Shown here one piece after another: positions 45,872-58,800 of a stretch of DNA of 64,000 nt (the first letter of the stretch is position 1; the number at the start of each line of letters is the position of its first letter). The position numbers and the translations under genes were made by a program. The notes under the pieces are model-generated. The model was not told where the DNA came from. It did no database searches and saw only the letters and a program-made list of their open reading frames with translations. This DNA is from Rhea pennata (taxonomy: Eukaryota > Chordata > Aves > Rheiformes > Rheidae), in the NCBI RefSeq assembly GCF_028389875.1, contig NC_084702.1, positions 54,780,053 to 54,844,052 on the forward strand, written 5' to 3'.

Positions 45872-48541
45872 ATGATCAGGATGATCATTTCTTCTGCAGA
45901 GACACGATCACCTGTTCTGCTGCTTCGGCCCCTCAGCATTCGGCTTTACAGAAGCGTGGGGTTTTCTCTTCAGGTGTGTGAAACATACTGCAATGTTCAA
46001 CCATTCATTGTATGCACCACTTGTGACAGTGTTGGTGCGTTTATGCCTGACATGGAAGATATTATGGGTATAGACAGTAAATAACATTTGAGTTCATCCT
46101 ATTAACTGCTGATGATGATCAGCCTTGGTTGTGTACCATGCAACATGAACCTTTTTTTCCAAGTGAAAACCTGGAACGGTCTTAAATGTCACTGTTTCCA
46201 GGCTAGTCATATACACGGATGAGCAGAGATAAACACATGTGCAATCATAAACACAATACCATTTCAAGAGAAAATACTCTAGTAACTCTTTTCCCACCGC
46301 TGCCCACGTTGGTAAGTTGGTGCAAATTTCAATAGTGACAGATGATATATGAAATACATCAATTTGCATATGACACAGTTTCTTTCTTTATTTCAGCATT
46401 GGCCCAGTGGAGGTTGCTGAAACATTCACAGTAAAGTTAGTGAAGCCCGTAACAGGATTCTGGTAAGTGAAATTCTATATGCAAAATTCACAGCGTATTA
46501 TATCATGAATTTTATCAATCTCTTGGAACACATTTTCTTGTCTGCATTGGTTAAATCACATACTGTTATCACTAGTATCCAAAAACCCAACTATAGATAT
46601 CTATATGATAAATATACTGCTTGTTAATGCATATGATTAGCTTTTTACCAATTAACCGTGTATCTGATAAAATGCCTTTCCTGAATATAAAAACATATAT
46701 ATTGCACTTCTAAAGATTTAACCATAAAAGCATTTTTACTTAACTTACCAGTTGTTGAAGCTGGAAGGAATCTTGCCCTAAACTCTCTACCTGCTCTCAT
46801 GTTGGTAATCTCTCTCTCTCTCCCTCTCTCTCTCTCTCTCCCCCTGCGCAGAGATTGCAGTAAACTTAGAAAACTAGCAGGGACAGTGTTTCAAATGACT
46901 TAAGAAAGAGAACAGGAACAATCATTTCGTTCTCTTTTTTTCAGATGAGTACAGTACCTTCAGAAAGAAGGAAGGAAGGGAGGGGAGAGGAAGTCAACAA
47001 CCCTTTGCTTTCCTGCAAAAAAATAAGGAAACAGCAGATAGCAATCTCGTTTTCTCTCAAACAAAATGTTTGGAAAAATAAATATAACCAAACCAAAAGG
47101 AATTCCTCAAGTATTATATGTACATTATTGGCTTCATAAAAGCTACTTTACAGCTTGCAACTGTATGCAACTACATTAAAACGAATGAATTTCCGAGGTA
47201 GCAACTAGGAATAAGACACCCATATCTTATGCAGAACAGTTAGCGAAAAGCTTGTACAGATAATGCAGGCTTTTACAAGGAGCAATCATACATGTATACA
47301 CATGTATCTTGTATATATGCTCAAAAATCCCTGAAACTACTATTTTCTGTGATCTCAAGAAGATAGATTGAGTATTTACAGAATGCTTGCAAATAAAAAG
47401 GAGGGAGTTAAGGGGAACTTCACAAAAATGTTAAGGATTATAGCTTGATAATAATTTATCTCAAAGATCTGCAATTCATGGAAGACATCCTGATTCATCC
47501 AAATGAAAAATGTGCGCTCTGCACTCTAGAACACATTTTATACTTTATAATGTTTCTTTCTTTCCCCATTAAACAAATTTTGACAAGCAGACACTGGCCA
47601 GCTGGTTAGAGTTATACTTGGAATAATTTTAGTCTATTGTGCTCCACTGTGTTTTGTTTGCTTGTATGTTTTCCTCCAGCTTACTCTATCATTTGAAGTC
47701 TTCTTATAGCAAACAGTCACTTTTTTCCCCCACAGATTTCTCTTTGTTCTAGTCTTTTTTCCAGTAAAGGCCTTCTCTCTGTCATGAGGGCCGTTTTCAT
47801 TTAGCCTAGTGATGTGGTACCTAAGACAGTGCAGCTCATCAGTGAGTGATTCAGTATTGAGCTCTGTGAAAGATGGTAAAAAAAAAATGCTGTTTCAAAT
47901 GACCTCCCCTGTAAACTGAGAGTCCAGACTCTGCTGTGGGAGTAGTAGCTAGATGAATGCTGCTGAAGTGAATTGACTTATTGCTACAAATCCATTGTTA
48001 GCGCAGAGACAAGCTGGTACACTGTCCCATAAAACCAGATTGTTATTTCCTTTATTGTACAATAATGAGAATTGATAAGCTGGCAAACCAACATAGAAAG
48101 TAGCTCTCTGGCATCAGTGTTCCTTCATGCAGTTCCTGGTACTATTTCCTGAAGAGGTCTAGTTATGACTTGACTGCAGAGGCTTTCATTTTATATTCAA
48201 CCTTGAAAGCTTTGATTATGGACATCAGTAGTTGACAGAGCACAGCAGGTGCTACAAGTGATTTCTGGAGATAAGACATAACCACTGTTACCTGCAATGA
48301 GTGAAGGCTTAACATGTCGCACAGATTTAAAAAGCAAAAGAATGCAATGAACTTAGGGAATATACCATAAATGAAGAACTTGTTGATTCTTCCTCAGGAA
48401 TGGAGAGTTCAGTTAAATGGAGTTCTAGTGCATATGAAACACAGAGAAAGTAAAGAGGCATTGGAAGCAATCAAACAAGTGTATCGTGCTCTGGGATTAG
48501 TCCAACAGCTGAAGGAAAAGTCTGACTTTGTTTTGAAATAG
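45872..48541 (+). other. Candidate uncharacterised plus-strand small gene (exon-like segments)
   Basis: Segment A (45872-45973) opens ATGATCAGGATG just right of the CpG island. It encodes 34 residues rich in Arg, Ser and Leu with one acidic residue, ending RLYRSVGFSLQ before CAG|GTGTGT. Segment C (48398-48541) follows an acceptor (TTGATTCTTCCTCAG|GAATGG). It is open for 47 codons to TAG, beginning EWRVQLNGVLV and then ESKEALEAIKQVYRALGL, with purine-rich first codon positions as in real coding DNA. A and C join in phase 0 to an 81-residue protein. Segment B (46397-46462) is flanked by near-perfect splice sites but does not fit that frame. I do not recognise the protein. Splicing is inferred from the sequence alone. 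Confidence 0.3.
46809..46844. repeat. CT microsatellite
   Basis: TC dinucleotides with one CCC interruption, ending CCCC. It is followed by TGCGCAG, so on the plus strand it resembles an acceptor pyrimidine tract, and on the minus strand it is a GA tract just upstream of a strong splice donor. Confidence 0.95.
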
Positions 48542-51500
48542 ATTTTCCAGTATCACCACAAATTCTTAAAAATGATAGCAGCTTCCAATTTTTCAAGTTT
48601 GTTTTTTTTTTCCGTTTATCAGATGAGCCGGGTTAATAAGACCCTAAATACTGTGATCAGATATCTTTTTTTTTCTCTCTCCATTGGGAATACATTGGAG
48701 AAGCTTACTTGAAAACCTAGACTGCCCAAGTTAGAATTGTTCTTACATAGGTCACTGCAGGTCTATGCTAGTCTTTGTAGTCCTCTATGAAGGACCGGAT
48801 CTTCATTGTCACAGATGTCCCTTTATTTCTCCAGAGAGCAGATTTCACTTGCTTACTAAGGTATTGCAAAGCTAGGAAGCTGACCACTTCTATCCATGTA
48901 ACAGCTGGTTATAAACTGGCTTTAGTATAGAGCCATTTTCCTTCAGTGAGCAGAGTGCGAGCTGTAAGGTCTTTGCTAATCTGCCTGATACTGCATTGAC
49001 AGCAGCCTTTCCACCGCTCAAAGCTGGAGCAGCTTGTGTCCTTGGCCAACTACTTTTTCCACTGTCCCAGACCATGCTATGATGAAACAGGAGGACAACG
49101 AGTTACTGCTTCCATCCAGTACTCCTGCTGGTGGAACAGTAGTTCTACAGTGGGCCAAGTGCTCAGAATGTACACGGTTGCTCTGTCCAAGGCCATGTAG
49201 AGTAATCTTGCTGCCCAGGCTGCAAGGGTGGTAGTGCCTCATTTCTGCTCATCCTTCATCGCTGCTGCTAGTTGTAGCCTAAGGAGGAAAAAATATTGAA
49301 ACGTGAAAGATCATTGCTTATGCGATTTCTGACTTTGGAGAAATAGAAGTATGGCCAAAATCATTGGTCTCTAGAGTCACGCACAGTAAGCCATGATGGA
49401 TATTATTATTTATGATATTTAACAAAGCTTTCAAGGAACCTGTTCATCTGTTTTTGTAAGTGTTTCTGGAAGATGTTTTATCATTCTTTTTTTCATCTTT
49501 TTTCGTTGTTTGTTCTCTTATCAAAATGAACCATGGGTACAAATTGAGAAAATCATAGTCTGAGCCTCCGTGAAGATAACTGAACAACTCAAGTGTGGAT
49601 GCTTCCCAGGTCCACTAGACAGTCTCTGTAAGGCAGAATTGTGTCTAAAAAAAAAATACATTTATGATCACGGTCAGAGTGGAGATGGAAGAATTTACTA
49701 TTGCCAGTCTGTGTGATCTGGCTGGATCTTCAGTAAGACTAACATTATCTATGATGTTGTTTAAGACTTGATTTCTTTTTTTTCTTTTTTCCCAATAGGG
49801 AGTAAATTCTGTTTCACAGGCTCTTTCTGATGATGACAGAGATGTTCTCTTATGTAAAAAATAAGACTGAAATAGAACGTGTTCAGCATGATAGAAACAA
49901 GGAGGGAAGGGTATCAAACAGCAGTCTTTGTACAACCGTCCAACATAGATAAAGGAGGATGTAGAAGTAATTGAAACAGTGACAGTGTTTTACTTTAACC
50001 TGAGAGAATGAAACCACATGCAAAAAAAGAGACAATTATTAGTCTGTTTGATTATTTTAGGACAACAACCGTATACCTCTGAATTGCATGCCAAAAAAAG
50101 GGGGAAAGAAGAATTGTTCCTTCCAATCTACTGTATGGCAAGGGTATTTTAACAAAGCAAAAATTGCACAGTTCTCACTTAGAGATATAAAAACTATAAG
50201 GAGATCTAATTGTTTTCCACAAGTCACTCTCTGCTATGCCTTCTTGGCTTCTTTTCTGCATTGCATGTTTACTGTAGACTGTTCAGGAATGAGCTGGCAG
50301 AATGCTAATGGGATCAGAGACGTGCGGAGATGAATCTAAAGAGCTTTCCTTCTGTGCTGCAGTGTGGGAAGAATGTGGCTCTGGTTACCAATATTCAGTT
50401 ATTGTAATGCGATTTGCTGTATGGTTTTGCATTAAGCCTTCGTATACTGTTGTAAGTAATATATTTCGGGGGGGTTATTATTGCAGTCATACTGTAAGTA
50501 ATTCAGTTAGTTTCTCTGATTAGAAAATACTAGAATATTGGAAAATACTGAAAGTTTTATACTACTGCCTGTCTTTCATGATCATTATATGATCAGAGTA
50601 TTCTCAGGGTTATGTGCCTGTGCAAATAGATTTAACATTCTGTGTTAAATCTGTGATAATCTTTTTTGATTTTTGACTCAGATAGTATCTAATTGACTTT
50701 TTAATGAGTTAGTAGCATTTGCAGACTATAACCTTCAGATCAGCCACATTTGCTTATTGTTTTGGGGAGAGAGAAGTGGAAATGTGTTTTAAAAATGATT
50801 TAAAGAGAGGAGCTTTCCTGGCAATAAACACCCTAATATAGTTTAAAGTGCCCTTTATAATCCATCTTGGGCCAAATTCATTTCTTGTAAATGACATTGG
50901 CTGCAGTCATTTAAAGACAGGCTTTTCCTGTACTTGTATGTAATCATCACAACTACCTTTATTAAAACAATACCATCAAAAGCTGTTTTAAAATAAGATG
51001 GTATGATTAAGAGGATGTGTTTTCGTCTTTTAACATACATAAAGCTATGTATGCCAGACTGTGAGCCCTGCTCAGGTCAGAGGTAAAAGAGAACTTGGCT
51101 CTGATCGGTATGTTTGCATTTGGTGTCATGTTTGAAGATCTGTAATGTGGAAAGTTGCCAAGCTATCCATAAAGTTTTTTGGTGGTGCCTTAAAACTAGC
51201 CATCTGGCTGCAGTAAGCACTGCAGTTTTATCTATACTTCGACTGGGAAATTAATGTAGCATTTGCTGTGGTCTGTCTTGGTGATCTTACTTGTTTAAAG
51301 GTGTTCATGTACTCCGATGCCTGTAAGTTTACCGTAACACCTGAAATAACTTACTATATTTACAAGTTTAGGCTAGGCATGTAATGTTGTAAAATGTGTG
51401 CTCTTCAGAAACTTTCAAAAATATCAGGAAAAGCATGTTTGTATGCTTTTCCCTATGCAATGATGCTTCTTACCTTGTTAGCTCTGATAATACAATAGTA

Positions 51501-52788
51501 TTTCCCCTGGAAGCCTGACAGTAAATTTCAAGATGAATTTCAAATGAATATGAATATTTATCCAATCATTATCATTTTGCAACCACAATCTTGTCCATTT
51601 TAGGTTTGTTTAGTCACCAGACCTGGCTAATGTAGACTTTTGTTTTATATGAAATAAAATAGTAGTAATAGTGATAAAAAATACAGTAGTGAAATAAAGT
51701 GGTAGTGATGACTTTATGAGAAATACTTTTGTCCTTTAGCTTGTGATATTATTCCAAAGTATTTGATGTTAGACAGATTTTGCTTCTGTTGAAATGCAAT
51801 TGGCACTTCACAAGTGCCCTTTCTGAGAGCAAATTCCAGCTACTGAGGGGCACCCTTGAAAACCTACGACCAGTGCTAGGAGGCAGCACGTTTCTGATTT
51901 ATAGCCGATAGGCTATAGATACAAGGCAATGTTCCACCCTTGGGAAATCAGTACTCCACACCTGTGTGAATGATGATAAGTCGTGGCGTTTAGTCTTTTT
52001 TAACCATTCCGTGCTTTAGAGAAGGAACAGGGAATCCTCCTATTCATGGCTGGGTTGCTGGGCCTTTTTGGTTTGAGGTTTTTTTTGGAGGAGGGTATAC
52101 TGTGCCTTGAAACTTGAGAAATACTCGGCAGAGCAAACACTGTACTTACTCCTGCATTCACTGTTCGTCCAGTGCTCCCACTGACTGCTCTATGACTTCC
52201 CCATAACAGAAGGTAAGTGTCGTAGGCCCCACTACGCTACAGGCAGTAGTGAGACAATGTAAACTAATTGACTGTATATGACAAGAGTATATGGCTTGAC
52301 ACATGAGCCCACAGGAGTTCAAAGAAGCTATCAATAAATAAAAAGTGAGTGTTAAGACAGCTAGCCAAGAATAATTAAGGGAAAAGAAAAGCAGAGCTCT
52401 TAGGTCTGTTAGATTTCCTCTGCTCTTCAAAAAGTTTTAAAGGGTTTTGGGTTTGGTCATTTTTCTATTTTAACAAAACGCTTGCTGGGACTGCTATTGT
52501 TCTGTAGAAGAGCGTTCGGTTATAACTTCAAGCACAGGAAAAAACCCCATTTACAGGAAAAACCTCAGACTGCACTAGAGGTCTTGCCATTGGGATTTCT
52601 TTAGCTATACATTTCCCTTTTGCTCATCAAGGGTCCTTGTCTTGGTGTATACAGCACGAGGATACGCTGATGCAACATTGCTGGTGGTCATTCTGTATAT
52701 GCATAACACCAGAATACCCCTTTTAAGATGTTATTACTCAGCAAGCAGTATTCCACACTTCCTGGACATTTCTGGAGAAGCTCTGTAT

Positions 52789-52810
52789 GTGTGTGTGTGT
52801 GTGTGTGTGT
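52789..52810. repeat. GT microsatellite
   Basis: About eleven GT dinucleotides without interruption. Confidence 0.95.
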
Positions 52811-55800
52811 TGTGGCTGATTACAGGGCTATTTTGTGCTTGTTTTATTTATTTTTTTAAAGTCAGTTGAGATATTTGACTAGCAGCATTTGATCTTAGAC
52901 AGCTGACTTCCCAGAGAGGAGAATGGAAGGAAAATGGACAGAACTGGAAAGGGCAGTTACAGAACAAGTATCATCTCTGGGCTTGCATGATTCTGTGTCA
53001 AATTTTCTGCACTTTTGGCCTCCTGGCAATGATGTAGACTTGAACTCTGGATGTTTTGTCTTGCTGCTGGAGGTTGGAGCTTTGGAAATGGCCTGCAGCT
53101 GAAGCTTTGTTCAGAGTCAGTGTCCACATACCGTTTGCTGCCTTTCACTTCCAAGAAGAAATCCTTCATACAAGTTGTTGTTAAGTCTGATTACTTTATC
53201 CAGCTGCAAGTCTTCTAACTTCAAGGGACTGACTCTTTCTTTCTCACTAATGGATGTCAGAGTCAGGCCCTTTCCATAGTGATAGGTTAACCCACTAAAG
53301 CAACACTGCTAACAGTGCTGCTGTGTGGTTTCCTCCTCCATTGGACTGTCCTGTTGAGAAACTTGTACAAAGTGAGTCTAAAACACTGTTGGACCTCAGT
53401 AACGATCTCTGATCCCAGTTCCCTTTCTTGAGTATTTTTTTGCTAAGGCTCAAGTTTCGTATCAAGAGGAAATCAAAGTCTTTGACTGTGCAAGTTCCCT
53501 AGTCTCTGTGCAGCCTGCTGCCCAGGTCCTGACACACACTCTACCTTTATTGCTTTTCCATAGAGGAGAAAGACCCGAGAACACAATGATAAAGTGAATC
53601 CAGATGTAAGCCCTGGGCAGAAACTGCAGCAAGCTCCAGTAGATGCCAGTTTGGGAAAAGTCAGCTAGCAGCTGAACAGAAACTCAGCCTACGTACAGCA
53701 TTGGCCTTTTCAGTTTGTCTTAAGGTGCCTGAGTGGTTTATGAGGGTACAGTGAGTAGGTTAAAAACCTGGGGAAAGAGAAAGGAACCCAAACAAGCTCC
53801 TGAATCATCCCTTAGCGTGGCTTATGCCACCAGACAAGCCTGTCGTTCACTTCTCAGATGTGTTATTTGTCATTGTTCTAGTTGTCTGAGACCACCTACG
53901 CTGCCAAGATTGTTGGGTTTTGTAATAAGGCAGCCTACAGTCATCAGGCAGCGAGTGTGAAAAGGGGCGAAGGAGAGACTGTGTGTTCTCTACTTGGCAG
54001 CTGTCCCCGTCCATAGAGGTTATACTGGCACGGTATGTGCCCAAGCGAATCCAAATCAAATGGTTAATCTAATACAGAAGGAAAAGATTTTTTTTTCTCT
54101 TCTTTTTCTTAAAAACTCTCTATAAAGCCATAGTTCATGTTGTGGGAGTGAATCGCTACTCTCAAGACAGTACTGTAAATAGTTGTCAGTAGGGTGCAAC
54201 GGGTAGTGAAATTATTCTTGTGCTCGACTGCAATATTTCTTATGTTAATTTTTAACATGTGAAGTTATGATGTGCATTCAGATCTTTATAATGCCTGGCA
54301 AGATTGATTCCAGAACTATGAAGAAGATGTTAATCTCTTATACCAGCATGAACTCAGTGAGGTAAACTGTTTTGGATCTACTGAGTATTTTTGGATTTAC
54401 TGTGCTCCTTGAGCGTTGCAAAAACCATCACCAATTTAATCATTGTTCTCTTCTGCATTTCAAGAATATATGTCAATGAAGATTTTCTTATGCTAGTACC
54501 ATTAATCTGAGAATGCTACTGAGCAGAAAGAGTATGTATAAGCAGTCTCGGATGTCACAAGTTTTGTGTCTATTTCCAATTTGCAGGGGATTTTTTGAAA
54601 AGGAGCTCTCAAAACATTGGCCCAGGCACTTTCTATGCAATGTTTTATCTAGTCAGGTATGGAATGCCGGTACTTTTTTTATACTGCAGAAGTGACATGG
54701 AACAATAAATCCAAGCCTTCTTTGGCTGCTGAATTGGTTGCTTTTTAATAGGAAATTGTTAGATCACTTGTGAAGCTGTTTCTTCTTAGTATTCTTGTCT
54801 TTAAGTCTGACGAGCAAAAGATTGAAGTGCTAAAACTCCGATGTTGTTAGATGGGTTTTGTCTCCCAAATCAGGTGCATTCCAAACACGCAGCCTCGGAG
54901 GGCTGATTTTGTATGCAAAAGAAACGTATATGCAGGCTTCTGACACATCTCCTCCTGGTCAGTCTGGATGTCTATTTTTTCACAGTGATTGAGCTCACTG
55001 AATAGCTCTGTGGTGAGTATCTTCCAGTTGCGGTGTGCATGAGGAACTCTGAGAGCAACGCGCCTGGCCTTTCCAACTGCTGGCCGAGGTAGAGGTGGTT
55101 TTGAAGAAGCTGGATTTACTGAAATGGCTGTTTTTCTTGCAAAGTCTACTTTCAGGATGAAACCAAATCAGAAACTGAATGTCTGATTCTGGCTGTATCT
55201 TGATTTTCTTCACTCTAAGTAAACAGAGTGATTCAGGAGTCATGCTGGAAAAAACCTGGAGCGTTAAATGTCCCTGATGAGGGACAGGGGAAGTCCCACA
55301 AGGGGAATGAGAGATTTTTGCTGAGGAGAGAAATAAAAGGCAAGAGTGTTTGGGGTGGGTCTGATTCTGTTTCAGAACCGAGGAAACAGATTCTGCCTGA
55401 GTGTAAATTGTCATATAGCAGCTTATGACGGCAGGGAACAGGTAATAATTTGGAGTGAAGGAAAACAGGAACAAAATTCAGGTTCCTCAATACTCTGTCT
55501 GAAAATCAGCAGGGTCAATGTAGCAAAGAAAAATACCAGAATTTGATCTTTAAATCAGAACACAAATCAAGTCATTCTGCAAAGGGAGTTAAGCTCAAGC
55601 AATGAATTTGCAGCGGGAAGGGAGGCTGTGCTTGTAAGTGCACATGATTTGGATCTTTTTCCACGGGATGGCCTTTTCAGAAATGTACACTGAATGTTAA
55701 TTCAGCACACGATAATGCAACACTCAGAGAAGCAGATTTTGTTTCCCAGGGCTAGAGTCACTGTTGGCATTGGAGTGGGGGGCAATGAACAGTTGCACAG

Positions 55801-58800
55801 TTGCCCACCCGGGGCCGCTTCCATGCGTCTGCATCATACAGTGGCTAAGCTTCTCCTTGGGCTGAACCTCTCCTTGGTACATGTGCTGAGGGGGAGAAAG
55901 TAGCACACGGTCAGGCATCACAGGACAGCCAGAAATATTAACAGCAAATTCAATTCACCCTTCTTTTGAATTAGCAAGTCTAGGAGTGTTTGATTTTTGA
56001 ATTTCAGTAGTGTTTTTTCAAGTCAATATATTCTTCATTATTTCTCCTGTTGGCTTACTGTTTCCTTTCATTCAGTTCAGAAAAATTGGACTAATCAGAT
56101 ACATTGTTCTTATAAATCAGGCTTAGCATCATTTATTAGTTCTTAAAAAATCCAACCCCAAAACTGTCTCTCAGTAATACTTTCATCCAAAAGATATTTC
56201 TGTAATCTTTATGTTTTGTAAACCTTTATTTTACCGTGTTTGAAAGCAGTAAAATTTGGATTTGAACTCCCCATCACTTACTTTTTACATTTTTACTGTG
56301 AATAACACACTCTTAAAACTTTATTGCAGTAATAAGAAAACAATTCACAGATTATGAAGACATTTTCCTTTTCTTTTTACTTCCCTATGGCTATCTGTAA
56401 CGTATATTCCCTTTTCATCTTTTTTCCCAGTAGCTGACACTAAACCAGATACTTGGAGAGATCAACCACATGAAGATGCTGTATGTGTTGTCACTCAATA
56501 ATTTGTTCCTATAATCCAATAACAAACAGTCCTCTTGCTCTCTGGTGTACCTCATCATTCTCACAAACTTAATAAAATCTAGTGTCACTACAAGATAAGA
56601 TTTGAAGCACTTTGCAGTTGTAAGACAGATCACATCTTATTGGAGAATAAAGCAGGAGCTAAACACAGCATAAAAACATCACACATGGCTGGAAAAGACT
56701 AAAAACATTGTTTTGCTAGTCTTGTTATTTTGTTCTCTATGCTTTCCTTATAACATTCCTATCCTCAAGGGTCCCTATGCCATTTCAGAGACAGGAAGAG
56801 TTCGAGTTTTGCTTTTTAGCTGGGAAGTGATCTGTCCAAATGCACGGGGCAGAAAACAAATGGTGGCAAGCGTGTGGCGGTGGTACTCGCTGCTGGGGAG
56901 CCCTCATCCCCCCTCTGCTCCTACCGCTCCTGTACGGGTGGCAGGGACTGGCTCAGCAGCAGCAAAAGCCTTGAGGGCGTCCTGCTTCAGGCACCAGCTA
57001 TCAGCTCCTGCCCTTGGAGCATGACTCAGAAAAGCAGAGTCACGGATTCTGCAATTGAACAGACTGAGCATTTTGGGCCGCTTTGGGCTGTAAAGGAGGG
57101 AACGGTGCTGAAGAGCCAAGTCTGGGAGCCTGAGCTCCCTGCAGAGTTAATGGGGAAAGCGAGGGGGAGGTGTTCAGAAGGCTAGTTAGAGCACATATGT
57201 TAGATGCCTAAAATTAGACAGTGAATACATCTCTTGGGCATCAACACTGCCTCAGATAAGCACTAATTTTCTGTGGAACATCCTCGGATTGATCATCATT
57301 TGGAGGAGAAGCTAGGCTGTTGGTGCAATTCTGCTCAAAGATCTCCTCTTTTCTCTTGGTAGGCAGCATTTGGGGTAGCCACTTCCCTATAGAGCTGACC
57401 TCAAAATGATTCCATGAGCTGGGACCTCCTGAAACATGAGGAAGAGTATGATAGGAGCTGGTGCATAGACACCCATGAACTTTGTAGCGTGCTACAAGGG
57501 TGACTGCTAAAGGGCAGTCACCCTTTCAGGGGTTGAGATGAGTTCCCACTGGCCATGGGTACAAAAAGCAAGGAAAGAGCTGCATTGCTTAGAGCACCTG
57601 GGCTACTTTTGTGTGTCCATATACGTCCATATGTATCTGTGTTCTGCTTGCCAGAAGGATGTTGATTATGGGCTATCGCCAGGCCCTTACACCACCCTCA
57701 GGGCAGGAATTTGTGTTTAGGTATTGGGGCTCTGAGAGTAAACAAATCTGCCCACAGCAGTGATTCCTTCAGCCCAGCGTAGAGGAATAGTCTCTGTTTG
57801 CCGGGTAACATAGAAACCTCCTGATCACCACACAGCACTTAGTGGGAGGGAACACACTTGCTTTATCCCATCAGGGTGAAGTAGTCAACTATAAAATTTT
57901 GACATGGTTATGAAATGGAAAGAAAAGACAAAGCAATTAAATGCTATGTCTTTGCCTTCCTGAGCAGTAGCCACACAGTCTGGTGCAAGGGATGTGACAG
58001 GCGCACGCAGGGAAGTGGGATGGACAGGACAGGGCCATCTCTGCCAAGGACAGTGCAGTGTTGGCTCAGCCTAAGCCAGCTGCCAACCTGTGCCCCCAGG
58101 ACCCTGGGTGGTTGCCAGGCCAAGGTTTTGCTCCCAGGGTATCTTCAGATGTTTAATCTGAGAACAGTCAGGGTTACCCTCCTGCCTTGTTGAAAGGTGC
58201 CTTGCAAAACTGTTGGTGGCATCTAGCTTAGCTTACCGGATGGCTTGAGCTGGCTGTTTCTTTTCCAGCAATATGGGCCCTGCTGCCCTGTCCTTCCCCC
58301 CTCCTACTCCTCGCCTTGCCACCAGCAAGGCACCAGGGCACACAGGGCACATGACAGGAATGAGGGCAGCAGTACCGTGAGCTGACTTTGCTACCGAAAA
58401 GGAAGTCACCGACTCAGGAATCAGCCTGATGTAGGGAGGCCTTAGTGTCACGTTGGGCTGGGGTAAGCGGGGCAGCCAGGGGAAGGTGACATTTCAGCCC
58501 CTCACCTAAGAGCCACGTTGCCCTGTGGAGCGCTCCTGTTGCCCTGGAGCTGCCTCCCTAGGGCAAGGTGAGGGAGGACTAGTCTTTGGTTTCCCCTGAC
58601 CTGAGCTTTCTTCCTGGTTTTCTGGTATGCGCGCTGGCACATCTCACGGAAATGCAGGGATTTCCCCTGCCTGCCCTCTCAGCCTTTCCTAACTTGCCTA
58701 CTCATTGGTTTCCACTGTTACTTCAGATTCCTGCTACCTTGATTAGCTTTCTTGCAAGCCACAAGGGATTCAAATTCCACATCATACTTTAATAGAAGCA

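Noticed and set aside
54995..55474. 159-codon minus-strand open frame
   Set aside because: It starts at a non-ATG codon, is serine-rich without a recognisable domain, and overlaps an open frame on the other strand; this fits chance in this window.
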